A stretch of 32,901 bases of DNA from Candidatus Peribacteria bacterium (GCA_018652265.1 JABICL010000031.1:1-32901); one strand, 5' to 3'. Counted from the stretch's first letter, positions 1 to 8,823 are shown. Notes: generated by a model from the letters alone, not told the origin. Numbers and translations: made by a program.

Positions 1-607
1 CATCACAAACACTCATCTCTATAACCTCCTCATACATCTTTGTAAGTTCACGACATATAACTATTTTTCTTTCTGGCTGATCAGATAACACAGATGCAAT
101 TTCTGAAAGTGTTTTCTCTATCCTATGTGGAGATTCGTAGAAAACTACTGTGTGCTCACACTCACGAAAAGATTCGATAAGAGTTTTCCTACCTTTCTTG
201 AGTGGCAAAAATCCCAGGTAAGTAAATTTATTTATAGGAAGACCAGATACAGATAGCGCACTCAAAAATGCAGAAGGTCCGGGAATTGCTTCTATATCTA
301 ATCCCCTACTTCGCGCCTCTGACACAACCAAATATCCAGGATCAGATATTCCTGGAGTCCCGGCATCGGAAACTAAAGTCAGGTGATCACCACTTTCCAA
401 TCTTTCTATAATCTTATTTACCTTCCCCTTATCTGAATACGAATGAAATGAAATAAGTTCTTTTTTTTGCAACTTAAGTAATTCAATCAATTTTCCTGTA
501 ACCCTAGTATCTTCACAGATAATTGCATCACAAGATTCAAGTGTAGACTTGGCGCGTTCGGAGATATCTCCGAGGTTGCCTATGGGTGTAGATACGATTG
601 AAAGCAC
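1..607 (-). CDS. rsmI: 16S rRNA 2'-O-ribose methyltransferase RsmI, partial (C-terminus outside window)
   Basis: Reading the minus strand from a GTG at 607 gives an open frame of 202 codons that leaves the window. It begins MLSIVSTPIGNLGDISERA, the RsmI signature (TPIGNLGD), and continues with EDTR, SDAGTPGISDPG, IPGPSA and VVFYESPHRI, all characteristic of this tetrapyrrole-methylase-fold family. RsmI uses S-adenosylmethionine to methylate the ribose of C1402 in the decoding centre of 16S rRNA. The GTG is the only reasonable start: an in-frame TAA lies one codon further upstream and the family's N-terminus begins exactly here. About 70-80 C-terminal residues are missing because of the window edge. 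It is divergent from gyrA across a repeat-rich 167-bp gap. Family identity is near certain. Confidence 0.95.
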   Translation of the reverse strand, partial: MLSIVSTPIGNLGDISERAKSTLESCDAIICEDTRVTGKLIELLKLQKKELISFHSYSDKGKVNKIIERLESGDHLTLVSDAGTPGISDPGYLVVSEARSRGLDIEAIPGPSAFLSALSVSGLPINKFTYLGFLPLKKGRKTLIESFRECEHTVVFYESPHRIEKTLSEIASVLSDQPERKIVICRELTKMYEEVIEMSVCD

Positions 608-616
608 TTTTTACAA

Positions 617-713
617 GGTATTGTAGGTAAGGTAGGTATTGTAGGTAAAGTAGGCAAGATTTAATTCGTCATATTCAGTCTGTACCTACCATACTTACTT
701 TACCTCCCTTACT
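617..713. repeat. Low-complexity inverted repeat between rsmI and gyrA
   Basis: The left arm (about 617-655) is built of GTAGGTAAGGTAGGTATT-like units on the plus strand. The right arm (about 682-713) carries the complementary type (TACCTACC, TTACTTTACCTCC). The arms could pair as an imperfect stem. Similar short-word repeats occur after gyrA (3480-3522), after rpmE (3971-4075) and after the DUF4015 gene (13354-13445), so this looks like a genome-specific class of intergenic repeat. No function is evident. Confidence 0.6.
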
Positions 714-774
714 TTCGTTACCCTCTTAAATCTCTTCCTCAACCTCTCCTTTTCCCCTAAAATACTTTCCGCCT

Positions 775-3462
775 ATGCCAAAGAAAGATCAATCGCAGGA
801 AACACTATCAAATATCGGGAGGCTCGCTCCCCGACCTATAGTTCATGAAATGGAAGAAAGTTACTTAGACTATGCAATGAGTGTCATAGTCTCACGTGCG
901 CTTCCAGATGCAAGAGACGGCTTAAAGCCAGTTCACAGAAGAGTACTCCACTCTATGAATCAGCTTGGACTTAAACATTCATCTAAATTCCTCAAGTCTG
1001 CTCGAATCGTTGGTGATGTAATGGGTAAATATCATCCACATGGAGACAGTGCAATTTATGAATCTCTTGTTCGTATGGCACAGGATTTCTCACTGAGATA
1101 TCCACTAGTACGAGGACAAGGAAACTTCGGATCTATAGATGGAGATAGCGCCGCTGCAATGCGTTATACAGAATCAAAAATGGAAAAGATTACAGAGGAG
1201 ATGCTCACAGATATAGAGAAAGACACAGTTGATTTTCGACCAAACTACGATGAAACCAGAAAAGAACCATCCGTTCTTCCATCAAAAATTCCACAGTTAC
1301 TTCTAAATGGAACTGTAGGTATCGCTGTAGGAATGGCCACAAATATTCCTCCACACAATCTAAATGAGCTCATGGAGGCGATTTTACATCTCATGGATCA
1401 TCCAAAGGCAACAGTGGAAGATTTACTTGAATTTGTAAAAGGGCCAGATTTTCCAACTGGAGGAGTGATCTACGGAAAAAAAATGCTAAAACAAGCATAT
1501 CTAACAGGTCGTGGATCTATACCTATACGTGGAGTTGCCGAAATTGAAGAAGGGAAAAATGGTAAGCAGCGCATTAGAATTAGCCAAATTCCTTATCAGG
1601 TTAATAAATCATCTCTCATAGAGAGAATGGCTTACTTAGTACAAGAAAAAATAGTTCAAGGAGTATCTGATATTCGCGATGAATCATCCAATAGAGAGGG
1701 AATGCGAATAATAATAGAACTAAAGAAAGATAGTTATCCTCAAAAAATTCTTAATCAATTCTTTAAACAGACTCCATTACAATCAAGCTTCGGATATAAC
1801 ATGATTGCTCTTGCAGATGGCTTACAGCCAAGATTGATGAATCTGCAGGAACTATTAGAAATTTTCATAAAACATCGTCGTGAAGTCACTATTAGGCGCA
1901 TCACATGGGAAAGAGATAGAGCAAAAGAACGTGCTCATATTCTAGAAGGCCTCAAAAAAGCTTTAGATAATATCGACGCAGTTATAAAACTAATTAAATC
2001 CAGCAAAACAAAAGAAATTGCAAAGGAAGGACTTATGAAGAAATTTAAACTTACAGATATTCAAGCAGATGCGATCTTGCAGATGAGACTTCAGACACTT
2101 GCAGGACTTGAACGCAAAAAAATAGAAGATGAGCTAAAAGAAAAGAAGAATTTTATAAGAGACTGCGAAGTGCTCTTGGGAGATCAAAAGAAGATGGATA
2201 AAAATATAAAAGCTGAACTAGTAGAGATACAGAAAATATATGGTGACGAAAGAAGAACTGTAATAAAAGCAAATGCGATTGGAGAGTTCTCTGCAAAAGA
2301 TACTATTCCAAACGCCCCTATGATCGTAGCTCTCACAAAACAAGGCTACGTGAAGCGCCTCTCCCCTGCTCAGTTCAGAGCACAACACAGAGGAGGAAAA
2401 GGGGTTAAGGGAATGACTACAAAAGATGAAGATGAACTAATGAACATGGAATATGCAATGAATCATGATGAGCTTCTCTGTTTCACAAATACTGGACGAG
2501 TATTTACTATTCCAGTTTATGAACTGCCTCAAGCAAGTAGAACTGCAAAAGGACAGAACATAATTAATCTATTGCAATTAAAACCAAACGAAAAGATTTC
2601 TTCAATACTGTTACAAAAATTTGAAGGAAAGAAATTCCTATTTATGGCAACCAAACAAGGAACCGTAAAAAGGTGTGAACTTTCTGAATTCGATAATATA
2701 AGAAAGAGCGGACTGATCGCTCAGAAGATGCATGACGGAGATGAACTTAAATGGGTTGCTTTGACTTCTGGTAGTGATCAATTATTCCTACTTAGCAAGA
2801 AAGGAAAAGCAATTCGCTTCCCAGAAAAAGATGTTCGTGTAATGGGAAGATCAGCAGCAGGTGTAAGAGGAATAAGACTAGGTAAAGATGATGAAGTTGT
2901 AGCAGCTGATCCTATCGCATTCCCTGACCTATCACATCTACTTGTAGTAATGGAAAATGGACTTTCCAAGATGACCAAGACAACTGAATATAGAATTCAG
3001 GGCCGTGGAGGAACTGGAGTAAAAGCTGCAAACATAACAGTGAAGACTGGAAATATAGTTGGAGGTTTTGTTTTAACCGGAGAAGAAAAAGGAGATCTAA
3101 TATGTATAAGTAAACATGGACAAACTATAAGACTACAAATTTCTGATATCCCACTAAGAGGAAGAGCAACTCAAGGAGTTATAATTATGAGAATGAAAGC
3201 ACGAGACGTAGTTGCTTCTATAAGTCTAGTACTGGAAGAAGAGGGAGAAATAGATGAAACAAAAATGCAGAAAGCCATGGAAAAAGCTAGAAAAGAAGAA
3301 GTGGCACTTCAGAAGGCAATGAAGAAAGAAGGCATAGAAAGCGATTTGCTTGAAGAAAAAATAGAAGTAAAAAATAAGAAACCAGCTCTTAAAAAGAAGG
3401 CGCCTGCTAAGAAACCAGCCAAAAAAGCATCTAGCACCAAAAAGAAGAAGAAAAAGCGTTAA
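775..3462 (+). CDS. gyrA: DNA gyrase subunit A with lysine-rich C-terminal tail
   Basis: The 895-residue protein is the breakage-reunion subunit of type II topoisomerase, which with GyrB introduces negative supercoils. The catalytic tyrosine is Tyr131 in AAAMRYTE. The quinolone-determining segment [17 protein letters not shown] has Ser92 and Glu96 (positions equivalent to E. coli Ser83 and Asp87), i.e. no classical resistance change at the Ser. A GyrA box, QHRGGKG at 537-543, in the C-terminal beta-pinwheel domain identifies GyrA rather than ParC. Unusual is the tail from about residue 866 to 895, almost only Lys, Ala and Pro and ending in KKKKKKR, which resembles histone-H1-like tails. No Shine-Dalgarno precedes the ATG; a possible -10 (TAAAAT, 758-763) lies 11 nt upstream. 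rpmE follows after 62 bp and has a similar basic tail. Confidence 0.97.
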   Translation: MPKKDQSQETLSNIGRLAPRPIVHEMEESYLDYAMSVIVSRALPDARDGLKPVHRRVLHSMNQLGLKHSSKFLKSARIVGDVMGKYHPHGDSAIYESLVRMAQDFSLRYPLVRGQGNFGSIDGDSAAAMRYTESKMEKITEEMLTDIEKDTVDFRPNYDETRKEPSVLPSKIPQLLLNGTVGIAVGMATNIPPHNLNELMEAILHLMDHPKATVEDLLEFVKGPDFPTGGVIYGKKMLKQAYLTGRGSIPIRGVAEIEEGKNGKQRIRISQIPYQVNKSSLIERMAYLVQEKIVQGVSDIRDESSNREGMRIIIELKKDSYPQKILNQFFKQTPLQSSFGYNMIALADGLQPRLMNLQELLEIFIKHRREVTIRRITWERDRAKERAHILEGLKKALDNIDAVIKLIKSSKTKEIAKEGLMKKFKLTDIQADAILQMRLQTLAGLERKKIEDELKEKKNFIRDCEVLLGDQKKMDKNIKAELVEIQKIYGDERRTVIKANAIGEFSAKDTIPNAPMIVALTKQGYVKRLSPAQFRAQHRGGKGVKGMTTKDEDELMNMEYAMNHDELLCFTNTGRVFTIPVYELPQASRTAKGQNIINLLQLKPNEKISSILLQKFEGKKFLFMATKQGTVKRCELSEFDNIRKSGLIAQKMHDGDELKWVALTSGSDQLFLLSKKGKAIRFPEKDVRVMGRSAAGVRGIRLGKDDEVVAADPIAFPDLSHLLVVMENGLSKMTKTTEYRIQGRGGTGVKAANITVKTGNIVGGFVLTGEEKGDLICISKHGQTIRLQISDIPLRGRATQGVIIMRMKARDVVASISLVLEEEGEIDETKMQKAMEKARKEEVALQKAMKKEGIESDLLEEKIEVKNKKPALKKKAPAKKPAKKASSTKKKKKKR

Positions 3463-3479
3463 TAATTGTTGATTTACTA

Positions 3480-3522
3480 CCTAAGATACCTAAGATACTC
3501 AAAGTACCTAAGATACCTAATC
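3480..3522 (+). repeat. ACCTAAGAT tandem words before rpmE
   Basis: The gyrA-rpmE gap contains four near-repeats of TACCTAAGAT in 43 bp directly upstream of the rpmE start. There is no Shine-Dalgarno sequence in it. It belongs to the same style of short-word repeats seen at 617-713 and 3971-4075. Confidence 0.6.
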
Positions 3523-3524
3523 CT

Positions 3525-3974
3525 ATGAAGCCTAATATCCACCCAGAAGTACACCAGGACGCAAAAGTAAACTGCACTGCTTGCAACGCAGTATTTACTA
3601 TCCCAAGCACAGTTAAAGAGCAGCAAACTGAAGTTTGTAGCAATTGTCATCCTGTTTACACCGGTAAATACCGTGGTATTACAAGTTCTGGAAGAGTAGA
3701 AAGATTCCAGAAGAAAATGGCAACTGCAGCATCTGTGAAAAAAACTATAAAACCAAAGAAGAGAAAACTTACAGAAGAAGAAAAAATGGAATTAAAAGCA
3801 AAAGAAGCAGCTGAAAAAATAAAAGAAAAGAAAGCAGCAGAAGAAGAAAAGAAAAAGGAAAAAGCAGTAAAAGAGGCAAAAAAGACAGTTGTAAAAAAGA
3901 CAACAACTAAGAAGAAGAAAGCTGTAACCAAAAAGAAGAAAGCAACGACTAAGAAGAAAAAGAAGAAAAAGTAG
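3525..3974 (+). CDS. rpmE: Ribosomal protein L31 (zinc-binding type) with long basic tail
   Basis: Residues 1 to about 66 are a recognisable large-subunit protein bL31: MKPNIHPE start, Cys17-x2-Cys20 and Cys38-x2-Cys41 as the probable zinc site, then HPVYTGKYRGITSSGRVERF, close to the usual HPFYTGKQ...GRVDRF. The rest, about residues 68-149, is a low-complexity extension of Lys, Glu and Ala that ends almost purely in Lys, Thr and Val. bL31 is normally 65-90 residues, so this is close to twice the usual length. The tail is probably disordered and may contact rRNA or DNA; that is inference. The stop codon lies within the first unit of a 15-bp tandem repeat. Start ATG at 3525 is fixed by homology. 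Confidence 0.93.
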   Translation: MKPNIHPEVHQDAKVNCTACNAVFTIPSTVKEQQTEVCSNCHPVYTGKYRGITSSGRVERFQKKMATAASVKKTIKPKKRKLTEEEKMELKAKEAAEKIKEKKAAEEEKKKEKAVKEAKKTVVKKTTTKKKKAVTKKKKATTKKKKKKK

Positions 3975-4030
3975 GTAGTAACGCAGTAGGTAGTAGCGCA
4001 GTAGGTAGTAGCGCAGTAGGTAGTAGCGCA
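3971..4030 (+). repeat. 15-bp tandem repeat, four units
   Basis: Four consecutive copies of GTAGGTAGTAGCGCA occupy 3971-3985, 3986-4000, 4001-4015 and 4016-4030; the first has an A for G. A partial unit GTAG follows. The first unit includes the rpmE stop codon. Beyond it, 4037-4073 carries CACTAACCACT-type words that could pair back with the GTAGTG words. A candidate variable-number repeat. Confidence 0.9.
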
Positions 4031-4105
4031 GTAGTGAGATACTAACCACTATCCACTAATCACTAACCACTGGTTGCCAATTCCAAAATAGACACCAATA
4101 GCATA

Positions 4106-4114
4106 TGTTACAAT
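4106..4114 (+). promoter_or_regulatory. Extended -10 promoter of hrcA
   Basis: TGTTACAAT is an extended -10 (TG-n-TACAAT) whose hexamer ends 10 nt before the hrcA ATG. Transcription would start about 4121, leaving a leader of only a few bases. No convincing -35 is seen. No CIRCE operator is present. Confidence 0.55.
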
Positions 4115-4124
4115 GATTTAAACT

Positions 4125-4841
4125 ATGAACGAGCGACAGGCGAAGCTACTGGCAGCGATTATTGACGAATTCATTCAAACCGGTCTTCCGGTAGGTTCTA
4201 AATCTATAATCGACAGAAAGAAGTTTGATATATCAGGTGCAACTATAAGGAATGAAATGCACATCTTAAGCGAGGAGGGATTTATAGAACAACCTCATAT
4301 ATCCGCAGGTAGAATCCCCACTGCGATGGGATACAGGATGTATGTAAAAGATTTTATGAAACCAACTAAACAGGAAGCACTTGTAAAAGAAAGATTTGAA
4401 TCACTTAAAAATCAATATCTTAATCGCAAAGACCAAGAGCGTGCATATGAAGCTGTAGCATTACTTTCTCGTATAATGCCAAATATAAGCTTTGCAACTA
4501 TTCCGCATAGAAACAGAGTCTACTATATGGGTCTTGCAAATGTTCTTAGACAACCTGAATTTCAACAGGATGCATTACTTGCAAGTAATGTAGTAGAAGT
4601 TTTAGAAGAAGGTCTTACAGATCTTTTGGGATCTGTAGAAGTAGAAATAGATGAAAAAATCAGATATTACATTGGCGAAGAACATATTCTTCATACATTA
4701 CAAAGTTGTGCATTACTTGTAACCAAATACACAATAAGAGGAGAAGATGGAGTTATAGGAATACTTGGACCTATAAGAATGGATTATGCGTATAATACTG
4801 TTGCACTCGAGCTTGCTTCCGATTTACTTAACAAGTGCTAA
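4125..4841 (+). CDS. hrcA: Heat-inducible transcription repressor HrcA, short form
   Basis: The N-terminal 75 residues match the HrcA winged helix: MNERQAKLLAAIIDEFIQTG, PVGSKSI, SGATIRNEMHILSEEGFIEQPHISAGRIPTAMGYRMYV. The C-terminus VIGILGPIRMDYAYNT is the conserved HrcA end. At 238 residues it is roughly 100 shorter than typical HrcA, mostly in the central inserted dimerisation region. HrcA normally binds CIRCE inverted repeats and represses groEL and dnaK operons, with GroEL controlling its activity. No CIRCE and no chaperone gene is near. It is followed after 12 bp by the VirD4-like gene. Start ATG is fixed by homology and the nearby -10. Confidence 0.93.
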   Translation: MNERQAKLLAAIIDEFIQTGLPVGSKSIIDRKKFDISGATIRNEMHILSEEGFIEQPHISAGRIPTAMGYRMYVKDFMKPTKQEALVKERFESLKNQYLNRKDQERAYEAVALLSRIMPNISFATIPHRNRVYYMGLANVLRQPEFQQDALLASNVVEVLEEGLTDLLGSVEVEIDEKIRYYIGEEHILHTLQSCALLVTKYTIRGEDGVIGILGPIRMDYAYNTVALELASDLLNKC

Positions 4842-4853
4842 TAAATAAAATCT

Positions 4854-7478
4854 ATGGCTGAGGTTCTTCTAAAAATCAGGCCGTCCAAGACCAAAGATGA
4901 TGATCGTGGTCCAAAGCGTGGGCCTCTTCTTATGGAGCAGTCCCTTGCTGCTATTCATGCATTGAAAAATATAGTCTCTTTGGAAATTGCATCACTTAAT
5001 GGAAAGATATGTTTTTTTGTACGAACAAATGAAAAAACAGCTTCAGCAGTAGAGAGTCAAATATATGCACAATATCCAGATATAAATGTAGAACAAATAG
5101 ATCCAAAATCTCTAGATATAACTGAGGAAGAAGAATCTCGCGAATTAAATCTAACACTATCACATCCAGATATTTTCCCAATAAAGAGACATCCTCAGTT
5201 TGATGACATGCTTAATCGCGTGACTATAGATCCCCTATCTGGACTCACATCTACATTATCTAAGTATCAAGACCCAAAAATGAGAGGTCATATAGTTCTC
5301 AAACTAAAGCCAAACTCCAGCAAGTTCCCTAGAAGAGTACTTAGATTTTTACCACTGATTACAAAAGGCCTACCAAGTAAATACACTTGGTATAGAAATA
5401 TCTTTGCAAGTGTTCATCTTGCTAGAGGAATAAAAAGAATCCTTCTTTTGCCGCTAGATGTAATAATGGGCGGATTTCGTAGTTGGCTTAACAGCATAGG
5501 AGATATTATTTCTCCTATACAAATTGCAAGAGATTCAAAATTTGATGACACAAAAGATCTAGACATTCGCCAAACAACTCGTACTCATGATAGAGAAGAT
5601 GAATTACAAGCATCTAAAGATAAGATGTGCAGATTGCTTTTTGATGCATCTATAACATTACGTGTAATTGCTCCAAAAGGAATGACATCTGCATGTGAAT
5701 CCAAACTACAAGAAATATCTAGCAGCTTTAGACAGTTTGATCTTCCACAAAGTAATAACTTCCGATCAACTAAAAGCACAAAAAGATTTTTACTCAGTCA
5801 CGAAGAAGCAGCAACCATATGGCATCTTCCTACAATCTTAGTAAAAACACCAAACATAGATTGGGTTACAAATAAGCAACTAGAGCCACCTCATGAATTG
5901 CCTATACTTTCCGAAAATGACAAGGATCTTACAGTTTTAGGAGAATCTGTATTTCGTGGCAAAAGAACACGATTCGGAATAAAACAAGATGATAGAAGGC
6001 GTCATATATATGTAATAGGAAAGACTGGAATGGGAAAATCTACGATCTTGGAAAATATGATTTTCTCTGATATTCAAAGTGGCAAAGGCATAGCTGTTAT
6101 AGATCCTCATGGAGATCTAGCTGAATCTGCTCTCAAGATGATTCCAAAAAGCAGAACAAATGATGTGGTGCTTTTTGATCCTACAGATAGAGATTATCCA
6201 ATATCTTTCAATATGTTGGAATGTAGCAACTCAGATCAAAGATCGTTAGTTGCATCTGGACTTATGGCAGTTTTCACAAAGATATGGCCAGACGTATGGA
6301 GTGGAAGAATGGAGCACATACTTAGAAATACACTCCTTGCACTTCTGGAATCTCCAGGCAGCTCAATGCTTGGCATTATGAGAATGTTTGCAGATGATGC
6401 ATACAGGAAAAAGGTAGTCTCTCATTTATCTGACCCACTAGTAAAAAGTTTTTGGGAAGATGAATACGAAGGATGGTCAGAAAAATACAGAACAGAAGCA
6501 GTAGCCGCTATACAAAACAAAATAGGGCAACTTCTAAGCACTCCAATCATAAGAAATATAATAGGGCAAACAGCAAGCTCACTAGATATTCGTCATGCGA
6601 TGGACACTGGGAAAATAATCATAGTGAATTTAAGTAAAGGAAAACTCGGAGAAGATAACTCTGCATTCCTAGGATCTATGCTTGTAACAAAATTCCAGAT
6701 AGATGCTATGAGTAGAGCGGATGTACCAGAATCCGAAAGAAATGATTTCTACTTGTATGTAGATGAATTCCAAAATTTTGCTACTCCATCTTTTGCTTCG
6801 ATTCTATCTGAAGCACGTAAATATAGATTGAATCTTACAATGGCAAATCAGTATGTAAGCCAGCTCACTCCAGATAAATCAAACACTATGCTTAGAGATG
6901 CTGTGTTTGGAAATGTAGGAACATTGATCACCTTCCAGGTAGGATCAGAAGATGCAGAAGAAATTGCTTCTCAGTTTGGAGATGAAAAAATGGCAGAAGA
7001 TATTGTTGGACTTCCTAAATATCAAGCTTACGTAAAACTGATGATAGAAGGCATAACAAGTAATCCATTCTCTGTAGCTACACTTCCTCCTCCAGATTTT
7101 GCACAAGACAAAGGCCGCACAGAAAAAATTCGAAAAAACTCTCGAGAGAGATATGCAGAAAAAAGAGAAGAAGTAGAAGACAAAGTCCGTAAATGGTCAG
7201 CAAGCGCAAAAGCTGCAAGAACCGCTCAGAAAGGTGAAGATAAGAAGAAAGAGAAAGAACTGGAAGAGATTAAAAAGGCTAGAAAGAAAGGCATGAAGTT
7301 AGATGAATACCGAAAATGGCGTGACCGCGAAATGTGGACAAATAGCTATAACTCTCTGAAGAAGAAAATAACCAATGGCGAGGAACTATCTGAAGAAGAA
7401 AAGGTTGAGATGGAGAATTTGAAGAAGAGGCTAGATGAAGGCGGAGGACCTACTGTGGAGGCGGCAAGAAAGGCGTAG
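4854..7478 (+). CDS. VirD4/TraG-like type IV secretion / DNA-transfer ATPase family protein
   Basis: The 874-residue protein has a P-loop at 389-397 (GKTGMGKST) and a Walker B at about 632-638 (FYLYVDEF, D637 E638), separated by a TraG/TraM-recognition-like region (AVIDPHGDLAESAL; IIVNLSKGKLGEDNSAFLGSML; EARKYRLNLTMANQYVSQL). This is typical of the conjugative coupling-protein-like ATPases widespread in CPR genomes. The first 380 residues are a poorly conserved N-terminal region with a possible membrane-associating hydrophobic stretch near 198-222. The C-terminus is highly charged and coiled-coil-like. It ends in MENLKKRLDEGGGPTVEAA, a module repeated in the NUDIX protein and in a remnant ORF nearby. 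No mating-pair genes are adjacent, so a role in DNA transfer or type IV pilus machinery is unproven. Confidence 0.85.
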   Translation: MAEVLLKIRPSKTKDDDRGPKRGPLLMEQSLAAIHALKNIVSLEIASLNGKICFFVRTNEKTASAVESQIYAQYPDINVEQIDPKSLDITEEEESRELNLTLSHPDIFPIKRHPQFDDMLNRVTIDPLSGLTSTLSKYQDPKMRGHIVLKLKPNSSKFPRRVLRFLPLITKGLPSKYTWYRNIFASVHLARGIKRILLLPLDVIMGGFRSWLNSIGDIISPIQIARDSKFDDTKDLDIRQTTRTHDREDELQASKDKMCRLLFDASITLRVIAPKGMTSACESKLQEISSSFRQFDLPQSNNFRSTKSTKRFLLSHEEAATIWHLPTILVKTPNIDWVTNKQLEPPHELPILSENDKDLTVLGESVFRGKRTRFGIKQDDRRRHIYVIGKTGMGKSTILENMIFSDIQSGKGIAVIDPHGDLAESALKMIPKSRTNDVVLFDPTDRDYPISFNMLECSNSDQRSLVASGLMAVFTKIWPDVWSGRMEHILRNTLLALLESPGSSMLGIMRMFADDAYRKKVVSHLSDPLVKSFWEDEYEGWSEKYRTEAVAAIQNKIGQLLSTPIIRNIIGQTASSLDIRHAMDTGKIIIVNLSKGKLGEDNSAFLGSMLVTKFQIDAMSRADVPESERNDFYLYVDEFQNFATPSFASILSEARKYRLNLTMANQYVSQLTPDKSNTMLRDAVFGNVGTLITFQVGSEDAEEIASQFGDEKMAEDIVGLPKYQAYVKLMIEGITSNPFSVATLPPPDFAQDKGRTEKIRKNSRERYAEKREEVEDKVRKWSASAKAARTAQKGEDKKKEKELEEIKKARKKGMKLDEYRKWRDREMWTNSYNSLKKKITNGEELSEEEKVEMENLKKRLDEGGGPTVEAARKA

Positions 7479-7484
7479 TCACAC

Positions 7485-7739
7485 TTATGACTCATTGTGT
7501 TGCAATCGCCTCTCGATTTCGACTGCACGTTCAAAATCCAACTTTCCCAAGTCTATCTTAAGCAATGAAATCTGCACTGTGATTCTACTAATGCTATCTG
7601 TGACTTCATCTAACAATCCTTCATCCTGCAATGCACTTCTCCAATGACTTTGTAGCTGATCATCGAGAGTAATAATTTGCGCAACTATATTGTCTGTTTC
7701 CAAGCTCATGCGGAACATGCTACCGATAGTAACTCGCAA
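7485..7739 (-). CDS. Small hypothetical helical protein
   Basis: An open frame of 84 codons from a TTG at 7739; the first ATG would be at 7718 (MFRMSLETDN). An in-frame TAA lies immediately upstream of the TTG. The protein looks helical and amphipathic (DEVTDSISRITVQISLLKIDLGKLDFERAVEIERRL), with no motif I recognise. It lies 33 bp downstream of the next minus-strand gene and could be co-transcribed with it. It converges with the VirD4-like gene, leaving 6 bp between stops. Coding status is plausible, not certain; the start is uncertain. Confidence 0.5.
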   Translation of the reverse strand: MRVTIGSMFRMSLETDNIVAQIITLDDQLQSHWRSALQDEGLLDEVTDSISRITVQISLLKIDLGKLDFERAVEIERRLQHNES

Positions 7740-7772
7740 TTACCATTTAAAAGCACTCATATGCATACTTTA

Positions 7773-8006
7773 TCAATAATCCCCAACAACTCTACGAGCA
7801 ATAATCTGAACATGGTCAGACACCAAGCCTATAAGTGCTCCAATTGCAACATTCTGTGGAGGATCTAATCCACATGTCACGCCAGCGACAAGCGCACCAA
7901 AAGCTGCTCCACGTACAGAGTGCTTGATTATTGCAAACAAATTACCATGCTCCCTGAGAGCCTCTCCGTCCTGTAATGGATTGAAAATCTCGCCAGCGTT
8001 ATACAT
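7773..8006 (-). CDS. Small glycine-rich membrane-hairpin protein, hypothetical
   Basis: The 77-residue protein has two short hydrophobic Gly/Ala-rich segments (about residues 33-46, GAAFGALVAGVTCG, and 51-63, VAIGALIGLVSDH) separated by LDPPQN, suggesting a small helical hairpin in the membrane. The start ATG at 8006 is supported by a good promoter (-35 TTGTGA, 17-bp spacer, -10 TATAGT) whose predicted start site lies only about 2 nt before the ATG. Divergent from the NUDIX gene. I do not recognise a family. Confidence 0.6.
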   Translation of the reverse strand: MYNAGEIFNPLQDGEALREHGNLFAIIKHSVRGAAFGALVAGVTCGLDPPQNVAIGALIGLVSDHVQIIARRVVGDY

Positions 8007-8015
8007 AACGACTCA

Positions 8016-8044
8016 ACTATAGAAAAATTCTGTTATATTCACAA
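8016..8044 (-). promoter_or_regulatory. Promoter TTGTGA-17-TATAGT for the 77-residue protein
   Basis: On the minus strand, -35 TTGTGA (8039-8044), a 17-bp spacer and -10 TATAGT (8016-8021). The hexamer ends 9 nt from the ATG at 8006, so the message would be leaderless or nearly so. Confidence 0.6.
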
Positions 8045-8097
8045 CATCATCTCATAATTATACTTGAACTTTCATTCACATATACTATCCATCTTCA

Positions 8098-8634
8098 ATG
8101 CAAAAAATATTATCACCACGCAATAGGCCTAAAGCTGTACCTGCTTCTTATATAGTTTTAATGCGTGATAATCAAGTAATGCTTCTAAAGCGTTTCAACA
8201 CTGGATATGAGGATGGGAAGTATAGTCTTATAGCTGGGCACGTAGATGAGGGAGAGACATTTACTCAATGTATTATTAGAGAAGCAAAAGAAGAATCAGG
8301 AATATTATTAAAGCCAGAAGATTTACAAGCTGTTCATATAATGCACAGAGATTCTGGTACGAGAGAAAATAATAATAGAGTGGATATATTTTTTATCACT
8401 CATAAGTGGCAAGGAAAACCAGAAAATAAGGAACCACACAAATGTGATGATTTATCTTGGTTTGATATAAATAATCTTCCAGATAACATTATTCCGTACA
8501 TAAGACATGCTTTAGATAACATAAAAAATAAAATTTATTACAGTGAACATGGATGGCACGAAATGGAGAATTTGAAGAAGAAGCTAGATGAAGGTGGAGG
8601 ACCTACTGTGGAGGCTGCGAAGAAGGATAAGTAG
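8098..8634 (+). CDS. NUDIX hydrolase with repeated C-terminal tail module
   Basis: A complete Nudix box, G-x5-E-x7-REUxEExGU, runs from Gly47 to Ile69 (GHVDEGETFTQCIIREAKEESG); the metal-binding glutamates are E62, E65 and E66. Nudix enzymes hydrolyse nucleoside diphosphates linked to another moiety; the substrate cannot be told from sequence. The fold ends near residue 145. Residues 147-178 (YYSEHGWHEMENL then KKKLDEGGGPTVEAA) are an appended tail shared with the end of the VirD4-like protein and with the remnant at 10077-10246. No Shine-Dalgarno; a TATACT at 8081-8086 is a possible -10. A GC-rich hairpin terminator follows. ATG 8098 gives the usual N-terminal length. Confidence 0.88.
   Translation: MQKILSPRNRPKAVPASYIVLMRDNQVMLLKRFNTGYEDGKYSLIAGHVDEGETFTQCIIREAKEESGILLKPEDLQAVHIMHRDSGTRENNNRVDIFFITHKWQGKPENKEPHKCDDLSWFDINNLPDNIIPYIRHALDNIKNKIYYSEHGWHEMENLKKKLDEGGGPTVEAAKKDK
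8553..8628 (+). repeat. Tail-module repeat, copy B (NUDIX gene)
   Basis: This DNA resembles 7408-7469 (copy A, end of the VirD4-like gene) and 10159-10237 (copy C, remnant). Most differences between copies are at third codon positions (GAT/GAC, GGT/GGC, GGA/GGT, AAG/AAA), so the peptide is more conserved than the DNA. Copies B and C share about 15-20 further bases upstream encoding YYSEHGWH; copy A does not. Confidence 0.85.
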
Positions 8635-8653
8635 CATGCGCGTCTCGCGCATG
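8635..8653 (+). repeat. GC-rich hairpin after NUDIX gene
   Basis: CATGCGCG-TCT-CGCGCATG is a perfect 8-bp stem just past the NUDIX stop. It has no U-tract, so it is not a terminator by itself. It is followed directly by the terminator at 8661. Confidence 0.7.
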
Positions 8654-8660
8654 AGGTCTT

Positions 8661-8683
8661 ACGGGCGTCTTCGCCCGTTTTTC
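8661..8683 (+). terminator. Rho-independent terminator of the NUDIX gene
   Basis: ACGGGCG-TCTT-CGCCCGT forms a 7-bp GC-rich stem with a 4-nt loop, followed by TTTTCC. It lies 27 bp after the NUDIX stop. Confidence 0.75.
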
Positions 8684-8720
8684 CTTCTTTTCTTTAGCAC
8701 CAGTTCCGCTTGCGTCCTTT

Positions 8721-8747
8721 TTGTCGGCCTGTTCACAGGCCGGACAA
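8721..8747. repeat. GC-rich hairpin upstream of the toxin-antitoxin pair
   Basis: TTGTC-GGCCTG / TTCA / CAGGCC-GGACAA forms an 11-bp stem with one bulge. The gap 8635-8914 thus holds three GC-rich hairpins, then AT-rich DNA with the antitoxin promoter. No gene is seen in it. Confidence 0.6.
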
Positions 8748-8823
8748 CGATGTCACTTAAGTATGCACTGGTTAATTTATAACCAACCTGTTTTTAGAAG
8801 TGTAAAATATCCTAACATTTACA

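Noticed and set aside
3656-4049. Minus-strand frames rich in Phe and Leu opposite rpmE
   Set aside because: They are complements of the AAG/AAA-rich lysine tail and of the 15-bp repeat.
4801-4841. CIRCE-like halves (TTGCACTC ... AAGTGCTAA) at the hrcA 3' end
   Set aside because: The halves are 23 bp apart instead of 9 and lie within the coding sequence, so they do not form a CIRCE operator.
8588-8782. 64-codon frame across the NUDIX terminator
   Set aside because: It runs through three hairpins and a terminator and has no protein-like features.
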